DNA of 64,000 nucleotides, from contig OX419755.1 of assembly GCA_948567375.1 (NCBI GenBank), positions 9,243,001 to 9,307,000 of the forward strand. The letters run 5' to 3'. A program made the position numbers and the translations under genes. The notes under the pieces are model-generated. The model worked only from the letters and a program-made list of their open reading frames with translations. It did not search any database and had not been told where the DNA came from. This stretch comes from Lunularia cruciata. Taxonomy: Eukaryota; Streptophyta; Marchantiopsida; Lunulariales; Lunulariaceae. Below, piece after piece: positions 47,840 to 59,690 of the stretch; the first letter of the stretch is position 1; each line of letters opens with the position of its first letter.

Positions 47840-49825
47840 TACTCAAATTTTAATCACCACTGATAACTCCTTATCGACGAAGGGGCATCTCTCTTCCCCA
47901 TGAAATTTCAGCAAAGGGGCATCTCTATTCTCTGTGCGCACAAAAAAACCATCTCATCAATTTCATTCTGTAACAAGAAAACAAGTTCATGAATTTCATT
48001 TCATTATTCAAGGGGAAGAAAGGTATACATTTCATACTCGTACAAGAGACAAATTTTTTTTAATAATGAAATCTAGAGTAACACTTCAAACAAAATCACT
48101 CCTCCCTCTTACCTTCCCACAGCTTGCACTCAAATCTTCCCACTCCAAACAAATTCACTCCCCCTTCCACCTCTGGGTATGGGTCTCTCAAATCTTCATT
48201 GGGTGGTCAATTTTTGCATGCCCTCAAATCTTTCCACTCATGCTCCCTCCAATCTTCCTTGGTGGTAAAAATTTGCTGAGTTGCCGCTCATCATTTCATT
48301 ACCATGGGTGTTCTCAAACATCCTGGATGCTCCTTTTGGTAGCCGTCACTTTCACTCTAACCCTAAACGATAACTTTATTAACCCTAATGTGCAATCAAT
48401 GCACTACGGAGTGATAACAAAAATTCCTTATCCCTTATTTTCTACGAACCACCTCATACGGAGTGTGCTAATAATAAGGAACTTGGCCCAAACTCCGTAA
48501 CAATACCTTTTCTACCTCTCGGTCACACACCTGTACCCATTTAGTCAACGCTTCGTAACAATCTATATGAAAAGTTATGAAACTTCGTATAACTATTTAT
48601 GAAACCACCTATTGTAATTCTGCAATCATGAATATCCTTTGACCTCAAGTAAAGACGCCTTCGGAGTCCACTCCGACATGCATCGTCTGCATCTGCCGTC
48701 AATCTTTTGCTCCCAATTGCACTTGTGCTTTTTGATGACAATACCTTCTCAACTGCGCTGTGGTGGCTAGCACCAAGTTCGTGAGTGACGAGGTTATAAC
48801 AAGGCGGTGTTGTGGTTGCAGTATTTGAGACTCTCGGGCGAAGACATGGAGTTCAAAAAGTCCGCCTATGTTCTCTCTTTGTCTACATTACGGGAGAGAT
48901 GTGGTTCAACATGAACGGCCACATGGAAGAAACGCTGATCTTTCAAACCTCTTTAAATTAGTACACTTTTTGACATAACGTTTTGAAACATAATCATCAT
49001 CCTTGTTAGTACTTGTTAACAAGATACCAAAAAGTTAAAAAAGAGAAAAGCACACTTCAACCAGAAGAGTGTTTGATGGTGATGGTCTACAAGAACATTG
49101 TGAAGCTCCAAAAGCCTATTTAGTACGCAACACTAAAACACTATATAGCGCATAACACCAATTAATGTTCTTTTGATCGTGATACTTTATGAGAATTTGA
49201 ATGTGATTAAATAAATAAATAAATAAATATATATATATATATTAACTGTAAAAATATGAACTATATAACATGCATTTTAAAATGAAGTAAAAAAAATACT
49301 AGCAATAATACATATATTTTTATATTTATTTTGGAATTTATATTATATAATTGAATTTTATAATAAAAATCATTGATTTTATGATTATATACCAAATCCA
49401 AATCCAATCCAAAGTCAATTAACTTTAGACTCAACCTCACCTAGAAATATAGCAAGCTTATAAACTCATAACCAGGGTTATCAAATACAAAAGTCTCTCC
49501 ACAATGTATAAAGTAAAATATCCTTTTATTTAAATATTTTAGTTAGATTAGATAGATTTGAGTGGTAAAGATCAAAATATTTCATGGTGCATTCGCTATG
49601 ATTGAAGCCATAATTGTAATGGGATATGTCCTAAATCAACTGCTTTTTGAGTTGAGACTTAAGAGTATTGATGTGAAGGTCAATGCTATATATAACCAGG
49701 CAAGAAACGGTATGACACAATCATACCTTTCAGAGTGATTTCGTTTTCTAAATATCTTTATTCGTTTGGATTAAACTCTAAAGTCTGAGTTACTATGTGA
49801 CCTGAAGTGATTTTCCTTCTCTATT
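47840..49825. other. No gene recognised
   Basis: Near 47,883-47,925 the phrase AAGGGGCATCTCT occurs twice about 40 bp apart. Around 48,400-48,500, CTACGGAGTG, ATACGGAGTG and ACTCCGTAAC form short inverted words of MITE type. At 49,211-49,242 a simple (AAAT)n(AT)n tract occurs. Nothing coding is supported. Confidence 0.5.
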
Positions 49826-49828
49826 GTT

Positions 49829-50460
49829 ACATTAAGTGTCCCTACCAATCCAGCTTATGATATTTCAGACTTTGATTTACTGGAGAATATTATCATGTTT
49901 ATATGTCAAATATGCATATTTCGAAAACGATACATTATCTGCTTCGGACTACATAATAAAGTTGTTTTAATATGTGACTCGTGGTTCTTAGTTTCCGGTC
50001 CCATGCTCGTGGCCCCATGCCATTGGTGGAGTTTAGCATCTGTATATTTATTTTGATCCAATGGAGTTCTCAAAATGTGACCCATGCTCATTGGTGGAAT
50101 TTTGCATATGATGAGTGAAATTTCAGAAGCGACACGCTTGAGAGCCGATGGCCCGGCGCCAAAGAGTAGAATAACTCATATAAAAGATAATAATATCATA
50201 AACTCCAAAACTCATTTTGTCAATCCGTCATTACATATGGGCCCTACCTTATATTCGACTCTTTGGATCTGCTATGATATAGTATGATATGATATGGTAT
50301 GGTTTATCATTTCATAACTCTACCAACTGTCTTTGGGGCGGAGAAAGTAGACATGAATCTCGATCGCTAACTTACTTAGATATCTTAGGTGATGTAAAGG
50401 AGATTTTCTTCACATATGCTATTGGGGTTAGTTCCATTTTACCCTTATATGAATTTTCCA
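49829..50460 (+). repeat. Repeat flanking the LINE-like element, 5' side
   Basis: From AAGTGTCCCTA through TTTCAGA-TTTGA, CTTCGGACTA and CCGTCATTACATATGG-CC to GGGGCGGAGAAA this matches 54,028-54,300 in the same orientation. It has an extra roughly 225 bp at 49,965-50,190 that contains its own internal repeat (CCCATGCTC, ATTGGTGGA-TTT-GCAT). The end, 50,398-50,460, carries a partial tail repeat (TGCTATTGGGGTTAG-CC). The LINE copy therefore lies between direct copies of one repeat. Confidence 0.75.
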
Positions 50461-50484
50461 AAATATTTTATCTAAGAAAAGGAC

Positions 50485-53400
50485 TATGATGCACAAGGAC
50501 TATGATTGGACCACTTGGGATGCCCACGTGAGACGAGCGACCACATTAACAGCAGTGACACTTGGGATTACGCATGCTTCTTCTATACCTTCATTGATCG
50601 TTCCAGGGATACCGATCTAGTCGTGGGAGTGGTTAGCTTCTCATGCGGGTTGCATTTTGGGGTTATTTGAGACTAGTTTTACATCTCCACGTCTATTCCA
50701 TAGGCTACCCTGCACACTCCATGATGAGGCTAGATAGGCTTTTTGCCTACCACTGGATTGTTTGGCACGTGATCCCTTGGACGAGTTAGCGTGGTTCCTA
50801 TTCCTCCTACTCCCCCGATGGTGTCTTCGTTATGCTAGAGGGGGACGTGCGGGGTATAGAGAGGTGGCGGCTAGATTTCATCGATTCCAAGCGGGGGATT
50901 GGGCAGCTCTTCAGGAGGAGTATGTTAGTGCTACACGATTTAGGAGACAAGCATCACCACAGGATACCATAGATTCCACTTGATTACGACGATGTAGGAC
51001 ATTGGGTCAAGCGGGAGAGTTTAGTAGAGCAGCATGAGCGCTACACCCTTTGTCTATAGCGAGTCCTACTGATGAGACCATCTCTTCCCTTCGCTCATTG
51101 CATCCTATAGCAGTAGAGAGACTACCACTAGAGGTCTTAGATTATCAGCCTGAGCAGCTTTTATGTCTTGATAGGTCATTATTTGCACAAGCATTGTGCA
51201 CTACCCCTCGCCTTTCCTCAGGAGGCTTGTCAGGGATGGTTTATGAGCACCTTAGAGATTGCTTCCAGGCAGATGATCCTTCTAGTGGTTTTACCGAGTT
51301 GTTTCAGGTGGTTGCAGCAGTAGCAAGAGGAGACATTCTTATGTCTATTAGTCGGGTCTTAGGTGCTAGTCGACTTCTTGCGATCAAGAAGGACACGGGA
51401 GGCATTAGACCGATTGCTATTGGAGAGATCTTTTTGCATTTGGTAAGTCGTACCATTATCCTTCATCATCATTCTCACTTTCGCAACACCTTAGTCCACA
51501 TCAGTTTGGAGTAACTACACCTGGAAGATGTGAGGCTATATCTCTAGGCATTAGAGCACTCCTAGATATCCATCTTGAGTGTGTCATCCTACAGGTGGCT
51601 GTTGAGAATGCTTTTAATAGCGTCTCACATGCATCCATCTTTAGAGAGCTTAGGGAGACTGGTGGATCCTTGGCGAGTCTCATTCCTTTTGTGTGGTCTT
51701 TTTATGGCTCTCCTGCTTCCCTTTACTACCAGCATGGTGGTTCACAGGAGAGAGTCATCATCTTAGAGTCAGCTGTTGGTACACATCAGGGAGATCCTTT
51801 GGGGAGGGGGGGCCTTATTTGCCATGGCTCACTTTAGAGCTCTCCTATCTATTACTTTGGCCATGCCAGGTTGTGTATTTCCCTCCTTGGCAGATGATAC
51901 ACACATCGTAGGCCATGTAGATCAGATTAGGCAGGCCTTTGACTACTTGACTACCGAGCTACATCTAGTAGGCTTGAGAGTCAAGGTGTCAAAGTGTAGG
52001 GCATGGTCCCCTTTAGGTATCCCTCCCCACCTTGAGCTTCTAGAGGGGTGTATCACACCCACAGATGGACTTCATGTTCTTGGAGTGGCAGTAGGATCGG
52101 AGGATTTTGTCACACGCTTCTTGGACGCTGCCCTTGGAGAGGATGTTTTCCATGTGGATGACCTTCCATTACTAGGAGATCCACATGTGGCATTTGGTAT
52201 ACTCTCTTCCAGTATTGCTTGTCGACCATCCTACCTCATCCGTACAGTTCCCCCCTTACTGTCCTTCCTATCACATCTGAGAGCATTTGATAGGAGGATT
52301 ACGGGAGTCTTTGGTGATATTATTGAACCAGGGACTTTTGAGTGTGTGACAAGGGACTTGGCACGTAGACAAATGGCTCTACTGATCTCATGTGGTGGGG
52401 TTGGCTTACTTTCTATGGAGGAGATGTTACCTATAGCGTTTTTGGGTAGTTGGGCTCGTTCGGCACCCCTACTTTCCTCTTGTTTTGTGGTTGCTGATAG
52501 GCCAATTTTGGAGACTTATGTGAGAGGTGGAGGGAGGATCCTTTTCTCTCCAGGTGTTATTGTGGCAGACGAGAGATAGTCTATCACCATGAGCACAAGA
52601 GGGTTTTCCACCGTTTGCTTCACTATTGTCAGATTGGACTAGAGGTCTACAGTCTTCCTTGATGGAGCGATAGTGTGAGCATACGCTACATTCTCTCTTA
52701 GTCGACTCGTCCATTCCTCAGGCTACTAGAGCACGTCTACACTCTTGCTCCGGCAAGGGTGCAGGCTCATGGATCCTAGCTCGACCATGCATTAGGGCTT
52801 TCCGACTCGCACCGGCTACTTTCTCTACAGCGATGAGGTTTCGCCTAGGTTTTGTCCACCCATCTCCATCTTCACTACTCACTTGTGAGTGTGGTTCTAC
52901 ACTAGATGCAGCGGCAGTCCACATGACACAGTGTCCTTTTGGTGGACAGAGGATAGCTACCCATGATGCCATTAGAGTTTGCTAGTGTTTGCTATGGCAC
53001 GAGAGAGTGGATACTTGGCTTGGAGGGAGCGTTTGTATGCGTTGCAGACAACACGTGTCAGGGCAGACTTATACTTGGTCCGAGATGATCAGGTGACAAT
53101 AGCGGATGTCGTGGTCACGGACCCTATGCGGGATACAATTTTGGAGGGAGTGATTACCCATCCCCCTGGATGGGCAGCGAGTGCAGCAGCAGGTCGCAAG
53201 GTCTCCAAGTATAGGGGCATGCAGCGAGGTCACCTCTTTGTTCCTCTAGCCTTGGAGTTATATGGAGCAATGGACACGGCATTTGACACATTTGTCAGGG
53301 AGTGCACGAGAGCTTATCATGTTAGGCGTCAGGAGGTACCACTCTCACTCTCATACTTTGTAGCATATTTTAGACAGTGTGTGTCCATTACTCTATAGAG

Positions 53401-53515
53401 GGCAGTGGCTAGTGCAATCCATAGGAGAGCAATCACATTAGGTGATGTTTCTTTGGATGCTCCAGTTGTGTGTAGACCGTACGACTTGCATAGCTCGGAT
53501 ATCTTAGGTGCGGTA
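50485..53515 (+). mobile_element. LINE-like non-LTR retrotransposon with R2-type endonuclease order, copy 1
   Basis: The RT domain starts near 51,050. GGIRPIAIGE is near 51,400; the motif A position reads QVAVENAFNSVS (about 51,590-51,630) with Ala (51,598-51,600) where the catalytic Asp is expected; motif C is LADDTHIVG (about 51,887). After the RT come a CCHC motif, CECGSTLDAAAVHMTQC (about 52,882-52,932), and a nuclease-like RADLYLVRDDQVTIADVVV (Asp at 53,066 and 53,105, twelve residues between), as in restriction-like endonuclease LINEs such as R2. Damage: TGA codons near 50,980 and 51,030 at former CGA codons, a frame change around 51,460-51,490, an extra base in the G-run near 51,800, a stop near 52,579, and mixed frames at 52,580-52,980. 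The 5' end is truncated relative to copy 2. It ends in the tail repeat. Confidence 0.8.
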
Positions 53516-54895
53516 GGGCAAATTTCTCATACAGACTCTATTGGGGCTTAGCCCCATGTTACCTCTTTTGTCTCTCCCTTGTATGGCTTGATGGGGTCTT
53601 CCCATCCTTCATTTTTCCTACGCGGTCTCCTTTTTCTCTTTAAGAAAAGGTATTCTCCAAAATATTCCATGTACCTAAAATTATTATTTGAATCTTCTCC
53701 TCGCTCAGCAACTTCAACTCACTTAGCAGCATCATGACAGCACATGAATGCCCCGCTTAACTTGGCGGAGGGCTTTGACAGCATGCGCAATTTTTACTTG
53801 AAGTGAGATGAAGTGAACTAAAGTTATTTCTACTTTGTTATGGTGAATGGTGGGATTGCCTTACCCTTTTGTCTTTTCCTTGTCCGGCATTATGGGGTCA
53901 TTCCCCCTTCTTGTTTTCACCCACAGTCACCTTCTTCACTTCCTACTATCCAATCCAAAGAAGCTCACGTTTGGGATGGAATCTAAGACCCCGCAAGAAT
54001 ATTTTATTCCCCTCAGAAACTACAGTAAGTGTCCCTAGAAAATCCATGGTAGGACATTTCAGAGTTTGACTTATTGTACAATATAATCATGCTTATCTAT
54101 CAAAACATGCATATCTCAAAATGATGCGTCATCTACTTCGGACTATATAATACTATCATAAACACCAAAAACTTACTTTGTCAGTCCGTCATTACATATG
54201 GACCCTACCTTATGTCTGCCTCCCTACATCTGCTATGATATGGTATGGTCTATCAGTTCATAACTTCTACCAACTGTTTTTTGGGGCGGAGAAACTCAAC
54301 GTGCATCTAGATTGCTAAGTTCCTACTATCTTGGGGCATGTCGGGTAGATTCTTTTTACAGATACTATTGGGCTTAGCCCCATTTTAGCCTTACATTTTA
54401 ACCCCACGAGAATATTATATTCCAGTCAGAAAATGATATCAAGTTACAAGAAGAATACCTTATATTTGACTCCTTACATCTGCTATGATATGGTATGGTC
54501 TATCATTTCATAACGGCTTGTTGGGGTTTTCCATCCCTCGTGTTTTCTACGTGGTCGTCCTTTACCGTTAGACTCATTTCATAACTTCTACCAACTGTGT
54601 TTGGAGCGGAGAAAATCAACGTGAATCTATATCGCTAACTAGGGGCTGTAGGTTGTTTTTACAAATACTATTGGGGCTTAGCCCTATGTTTTTTCCTTCC
54701 TTTCCTTGTTATGGGGTCTTTCCCTCCTTGTTTTCGCAAGCAGTCACCCGCTTCACTTCCTCTATCCAGTCACCCGCTTCACTTCCTCTATCCAATCCAA
54801 AGAAGCTCACGTCTCGGATGGAATCCTACAAGAATATGATATTCCCATCAGAAAGTGACATCAAGTTACAAGAAAGAAGTTCTCCATAATTCAAA
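53516..54895 (+). repeat. Cluster of LINE tail repeats and associated units
   Basis: The full tail at 53,516-53,645 follows the LINE 3' end: CTCATACAGACTCTATTGGG, GCTTAGCCCCATGTTACC, CCTTGTATGGCTTGATGGGG, CCTACGCGGTC. Further versions in the same orientation are at 53,840-53,945, 54,350-54,400 (first half), 54,510-54,565 (second half) and 54,650-54,760. Between them lie copies of the 49.83-50.35 kb repeat (54,028-54,330 and about 54,403-54,510) and AATCCAAAGAAGCTCACGT blocks (53,950 and 54,788). The cluster looks like repeated insertion or tandem copying of the element's 3' end. Confidence 0.75.
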
Positions 54896-54899
54896 GAAA

Positions 54900-57800
54900 A
54901 AAGAACAAGGGTGACCACATAGAAAAAATGTAGGATAGGAACATCTGATCAAGCCAAGCAAGGGAGAGATGGAAAAAGGTAAAATGGGGCTAAGCCCCAA
55001 TAGAGTCTATATGAGAAATCTGCACTACTGCACCTAAGATATCTGAGCTATGAAGTTGTGTGGTCTCCAAACAACTGGAGCATCTAAAGAAGCATCACCT
55101 AGTGTGATTGCTCTCCTATGGATTGCACTAGCGATTGAATTTTGTAGAGCAATGGACACATGCTGTCTAAAATATGCTAAAAATTATGAGAGTGATAGTG
55201 GTACCCCCTAGTGTCTAACATGATAAGCTCTCATGCACTCCCTGACCATTGTGTCCATCACTCCATATAAGTCCAAGGCGAGAGGAACAAAGAGGTGACC
55301 TGGCTGCATGCCCCTATACTTGGAGACCTTGGGACCTACTGTTGCACTTGCCGCCAATCCATGAGGATGGTTAATCACTCCCTCCAAAACTATATCTTGG
55401 ATAGTGTACATAACCACAACATCTGCTACTATCACCTGATCATCACAGACCAAGTATAAGTCTACCCTGACATGTGTCATTTGCAAAGCATATGATACTC
55501 CCTCCAAGCCAAGTATCCACTCTCTCATGCCATAGAAAATACTATGTCCCTAATAGCATCATGGGTAGCTATTCTCTATCTTCCGAAAGGACACTGTGTC
55601 ATATGGACGGTTGTTACATCTAGTGTAGAACCACTCTCACAAGTGAGTAATGAAGATGCAGATGGGTGGACCAAACCTAGGCAAAACTTCATTGTTGTAG
55701 AGAAAGTAGATGGTGCGATTCGAAATGCACTAATGCATGGTGGAGCTAGGATCCAAGAGCCTTCATCCTTCCCGGAGCAAGAGCAAAGACATGCTCTAGT
55801 AGCATGAGGAATGGATGAGCCAACTAAGAGAGAATGTAGCGTATGCTCACATTGTCGATCCACTAAGGAAGACTATAAACCTTTAGTCCAATCTAACTAT
55901 AGTGAAGGGAAAGATGGAAAGTCCTCTCATGCCTAGGAGAATAGACTATCTCTCATTTTCCGTAATAACGTTTGGAGAGAAAAGGATCCCCCATCTACCT
56001 TTGTCACATAAGTCTCCAAAATTGGCCTTAAACAACCACAAAATGAGAGGAAAGTAGGGGTGCCAAGAGAGCATAACTACCCAAAAATGCTATAGGTGCA
56101 TTCTCTTCCATAGATAGCAAGCCAACCCCTCCACATGAGATTGGTAGAGCCATTTTTCTACATGCCAAATCCCCTATCACACACTCAAATTTCCTTGGTC
56201 CAATAGTATCACCAAAGACTTTTATAATCCTCCTATCAAAGGCTATTAGATGTGATAGGAAGGGCGAGGAAGAGGGAACTATATGGATGAGGTAGGACGG
56301 TCAATAAGCAATACTAGAGGAGAGTATACCAAATGCCACCTGCAAATCTCCTAGTAATTGAAGGTCATCCACATGGAGAACATCCTCCACAATTGCAGCA
56401 TCTAAGAAGCATGTGACAAAAGCCTTGGATACTATTGGCACTCCAATAATACCTAGTCCATCTATAGATGTGATACACCTCTCTAGAAACTCAAGGTGGG
56501 GAAGAATACCTAAAGGGGACCATGCCATGCACTTTGACACCTTGACTCTCAAGTCTACAAGATGTAACTTGGTAGTCAAGTGGTCAAAGGCATTCCTAAT
56601 CTGATCTACAAGGCCCATGATGTGTGTATCTTCTCCCAAGGAGAGACATACACAACTTGGCATGGCCAAAGTAGTAGACAAGAGAGCTCTAAAGTGAACC
56701 ATGGCAAATAAGGGTCCCCCTAAAGGATCTCCTTGACATGTACCCATAATTGACTCCAAGACGATGGCTCCCTCTTATGAACCACCCGTGCTTCTAGTAA
56801 AGGGAAGCAAGATGGCCATAAAAAGACCACACTACAAGAATAGGACTCACCAAGGATCCACCAAGCTCTCTAAATATGGATGTCAGTGAGACATTATTAA
56901 AAGCATTCTCAACATCCACCTGTAGGACGACCCACTATAGATGGATATCTAGGAGTACCCTAATGCCTAGAGATATACTTCACATCCCCTAAGTGTAGCT
57001 ACTCCAAACTGATGTGGACTAAGGTGTTGTCAAAAGTGAAAAAAATGCTGAAGGACAATGGTACGACTTACTAAATACAAAGATCTCTCCAATAATAATC
57101 AATCTAATGTCCCCTTGTCCTTCTCCATCACGAGAAGTCTATTAGCACCTAACACCCAACTAATAGACATAGTAATGTCTCCTTTTGTTATTGCTACAAC
57201 CACTTGAAATAACGTGATAAAACCACTAAAAGTATCATTTGCTTGAAAGAAATCTCTAAGGTGCTCATAAACCATCCCAAAAAAGCTTCTTGAGAATAGA
57301 TGAGAGGCAATGCATAATGCTTGTGCAAAAAGTGACCCATCAAGACATAAAGGTTGTTCAAGCTGAGAATCTAAGACCTTTGGTGGTAGTCCTTCTACTA
57401 CTATAAGATCTAGTGAACATAGGGAAGAGATAATCTCATCAGTAGGACTCAATATAGACAAAGGGTGTAATGCTTGTGCTACTCTACTAAAATCTCCCGC
57501 TTGACCCAAGGTCCTACACCATCGTAATTGAGTGGACTCTATGATATCATATGGCAAAACATGTCTCTTAAAACATGTAGCCCGAAGAGACCTCTCCTAA
57601 AGGGCAGCCCAGTCCCCTAATCAAAATCAATGAAATCTAGCAGTCACCTCTCTATGCCCTGCATGTCTCCCTCTAGCATAATGAAGACACCATTAAGGGA
57701 GTAAGAGAATAGGAACCATGCATACTCATCCAAGGGATAATGTGCCAAACAATCAAGTGGTAAGTGAAAGGCCTGTCTGGCCTCATCACGGACTGTGTGG

Positions 57801-58190
57801 GGTAGCCTATGGAATAGATGTGAATATGGAAAATTATTCTCAAATAACCTCAAAATGCAACCCGCTTGAGAAGCTAACCTCTCCCATGACTTGATTGGTA
57901 TCCTTTGAATGGTCAACAAAGGGATAGAAGAAGCATGTGTAATCTTGAGTGTCACTACTGTCGATGTGATAGCTCACCTCATGTGCGCATCCCCAAGTGA
58001 TACCAATCATAATCCTTGTGCATCCTTCCCACATGGTCTTTGCTCCTTGCAAGGTAAAATGTCAATGACATACTGGGCATGGTGTATTCCGAGCCACTCG
58101 AGAAAACCCACATGGGGAGGTGTAGCCATGATTAGTACAAGAATAATGATAATAACACATGATACTCCTCTTCATATCTCCCCGTAATTG
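54900..58190 (-). mobile_element. LINE-like non-LTR retrotransposon, copy 2, tail to tail with copy 1
   Basis: This is the same protein family on the minus strand. It reaches further 5' than copy 1 and includes a CPVC zinc-finger-like start near 58,080 (HFTLQGAKTMWEGC). Motif A reads QVDVENAFNNVS with its Asp at 56,914-56,916, but motif C reads LGEDTH (about 56,628-56,642), so the first Asp of the usual ADD is Glu. The CCHC-like region (about 55,570-55,640) has lost a cysteine (CESG). The nuclease-like motif RVDLYLVCDDQVIVADVVV is at about 55,420-55,475. Several stops and frame changes split the frame (around 57,099, 56,760-57,090 and 55,800-56,300). Its 3' end is the tail repeat at 54,900-55,022. 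Confidence 0.8.
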
Positions 58191-58199
58191 CAAAACCGC

Positions 58200-59440
58200 A
58201 ACCCCTCACATCCCAAATGACTAAATGAACTTGAGTCCTACTGATGAGATTAGAATTTATGAGACTTACAAGACTAAAAAATGAAATTCGGGACTGTAGT
58301 TAGAGAATGGATTCCGATCGAACTTAGCTTCCTAATTTCTAAAAAATAAAAAGAATTTCGGAATTCGGTGTGAATTTTGCGAAACTTCTGAATCTCTAAT
58401 TAATGAGGAACTCATAATTACCAATTGCGATGATACGGAAAAGGCGATTGCGTAAGATAACAGATAGCAAGAAGGATGGGAAAATCCTATCAAGCCGTAC
58501 AACTATAATATGTGGCTATCCCCCAATAGTATCTGTAAGAATCTGGGTCGATAAGAATATGAAGGTATCATTTTCTTGTAACAGGTTTTCATTCTTACCT
58601 TACCGAGCTTTATCGTTCGTTATTGTTGGATCAATTATTGGGATGGGTCATTGATATGGATGAAGTAAGTCAAAACAAAGATCCTGTAATTATTGTTATT
58701 AAGTTCTTACTAATAAGATTTGACGAGTTTTCATAGAATCCACAGATTCTTTAATGATCACAAAAATACTCTATAAATACTTCAAGTATAAAAATGAATA
58801 TGAGTGACGCTCTCATCCATTGAGAGAAACATATAAATTAAAAGCCACCTGTGCTTTATTCTAGTTTTGGTCCTCGGATTATACAAGAGGACCCTATATG
58901 AGAGTTTAAGACTCTTTTCTACCCAACTCATAAGTTAATAAGGATGAAAAATGCATTTCAAGGCTAGCGACCCGATACTTTTAATGAACTGTGAACCCGA
59001 TCCCCAGACCAATTTGCTTCACGCTCACATGGGTGGAAATGCATTGCCTTCTAATGATAATATATCTGATTCTCATGTTATTATTCGTCTTTACAAATTG
59101 TAAGTGATCGTGTTCTTCTCCTCGCAAATTTCAGATTCACAACTGGATTCCATGAACGCCTCAGAATGATTTTCTCTACGTAGTCTGTATCGTACGTACT
59201 ATAATAGAAAGCTAAAATGAAGTGCTGCTATTCTTAACGGTGCCGACGATCACTATTGGCAAGATATGCTGATTAAAGAATCAAACAACAAAAGCACGTA
59301 ATCCATTAACTACAGTGGGACACTATATATAAAATCAGATCCTGGATGTCATCTGAGTTTGAAAGTCGTCAGAATTTGGAAATCTTGAGATGTTTATACC
59401 ATAAGACATGTTTACCGATTGATACCCAAGTCCTTTTAAT
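58200..59440. other. No gene recognised; one tail repeat inside
   Basis: 58,433-58,545 on the minus strand is a diverged tail repeat (CAGATACTATTGGGGG, GTACGGCTTGATAGG, CCCATCCTTCTTG, TTACGCAATCGCC). It lies 5' of copy 2 and in the same orientation. The rest, including AT-rich 58.6-59.4 kb, holds nothing I recognise. Confidence 0.6.
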
Positions 59441-59690
59441 TTTTTGACTACTAGGAATCCATGCATTTATAAAATCTTACGAGTCATACGCAACACCCAC
59501 AATAAAAATATAGATATCAATAATACTGTAATTAAAGCCCTGTACCCGGTTAGTCGCATGGTGGAAAGTTACTCTCAGCAGAATGAAAAAAATAAATGTA
59601 TTTGTGTATTATGGAGGAATGTAAGGTTTTTCAACTGTCTCTCCATTAGGAAACAACTTGTCACTGTAAGCGTGAACATAGTCGGACACT
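59440..59690. repeat. Duplicated module, first copy (partner 63,385-63,660)
   Basis: It shares CCATGCAT-TATAAAATC, GGTTAGT-GCATGG, GGAAGTTACTCTC and TCCATTAGGAA with 63,385-63,660 in the same order and orientation. In both places it leads directly into the roughly 205-bp hairpin unit. Confidence 0.8.

Noticed and set aside
55544-55807. Plus-strand 87-codon open frame as a gene
   Set aside because: It is the complement of the zinc-finger part of the minus-strand LINE copy. The codons make sense only on the minus strand.
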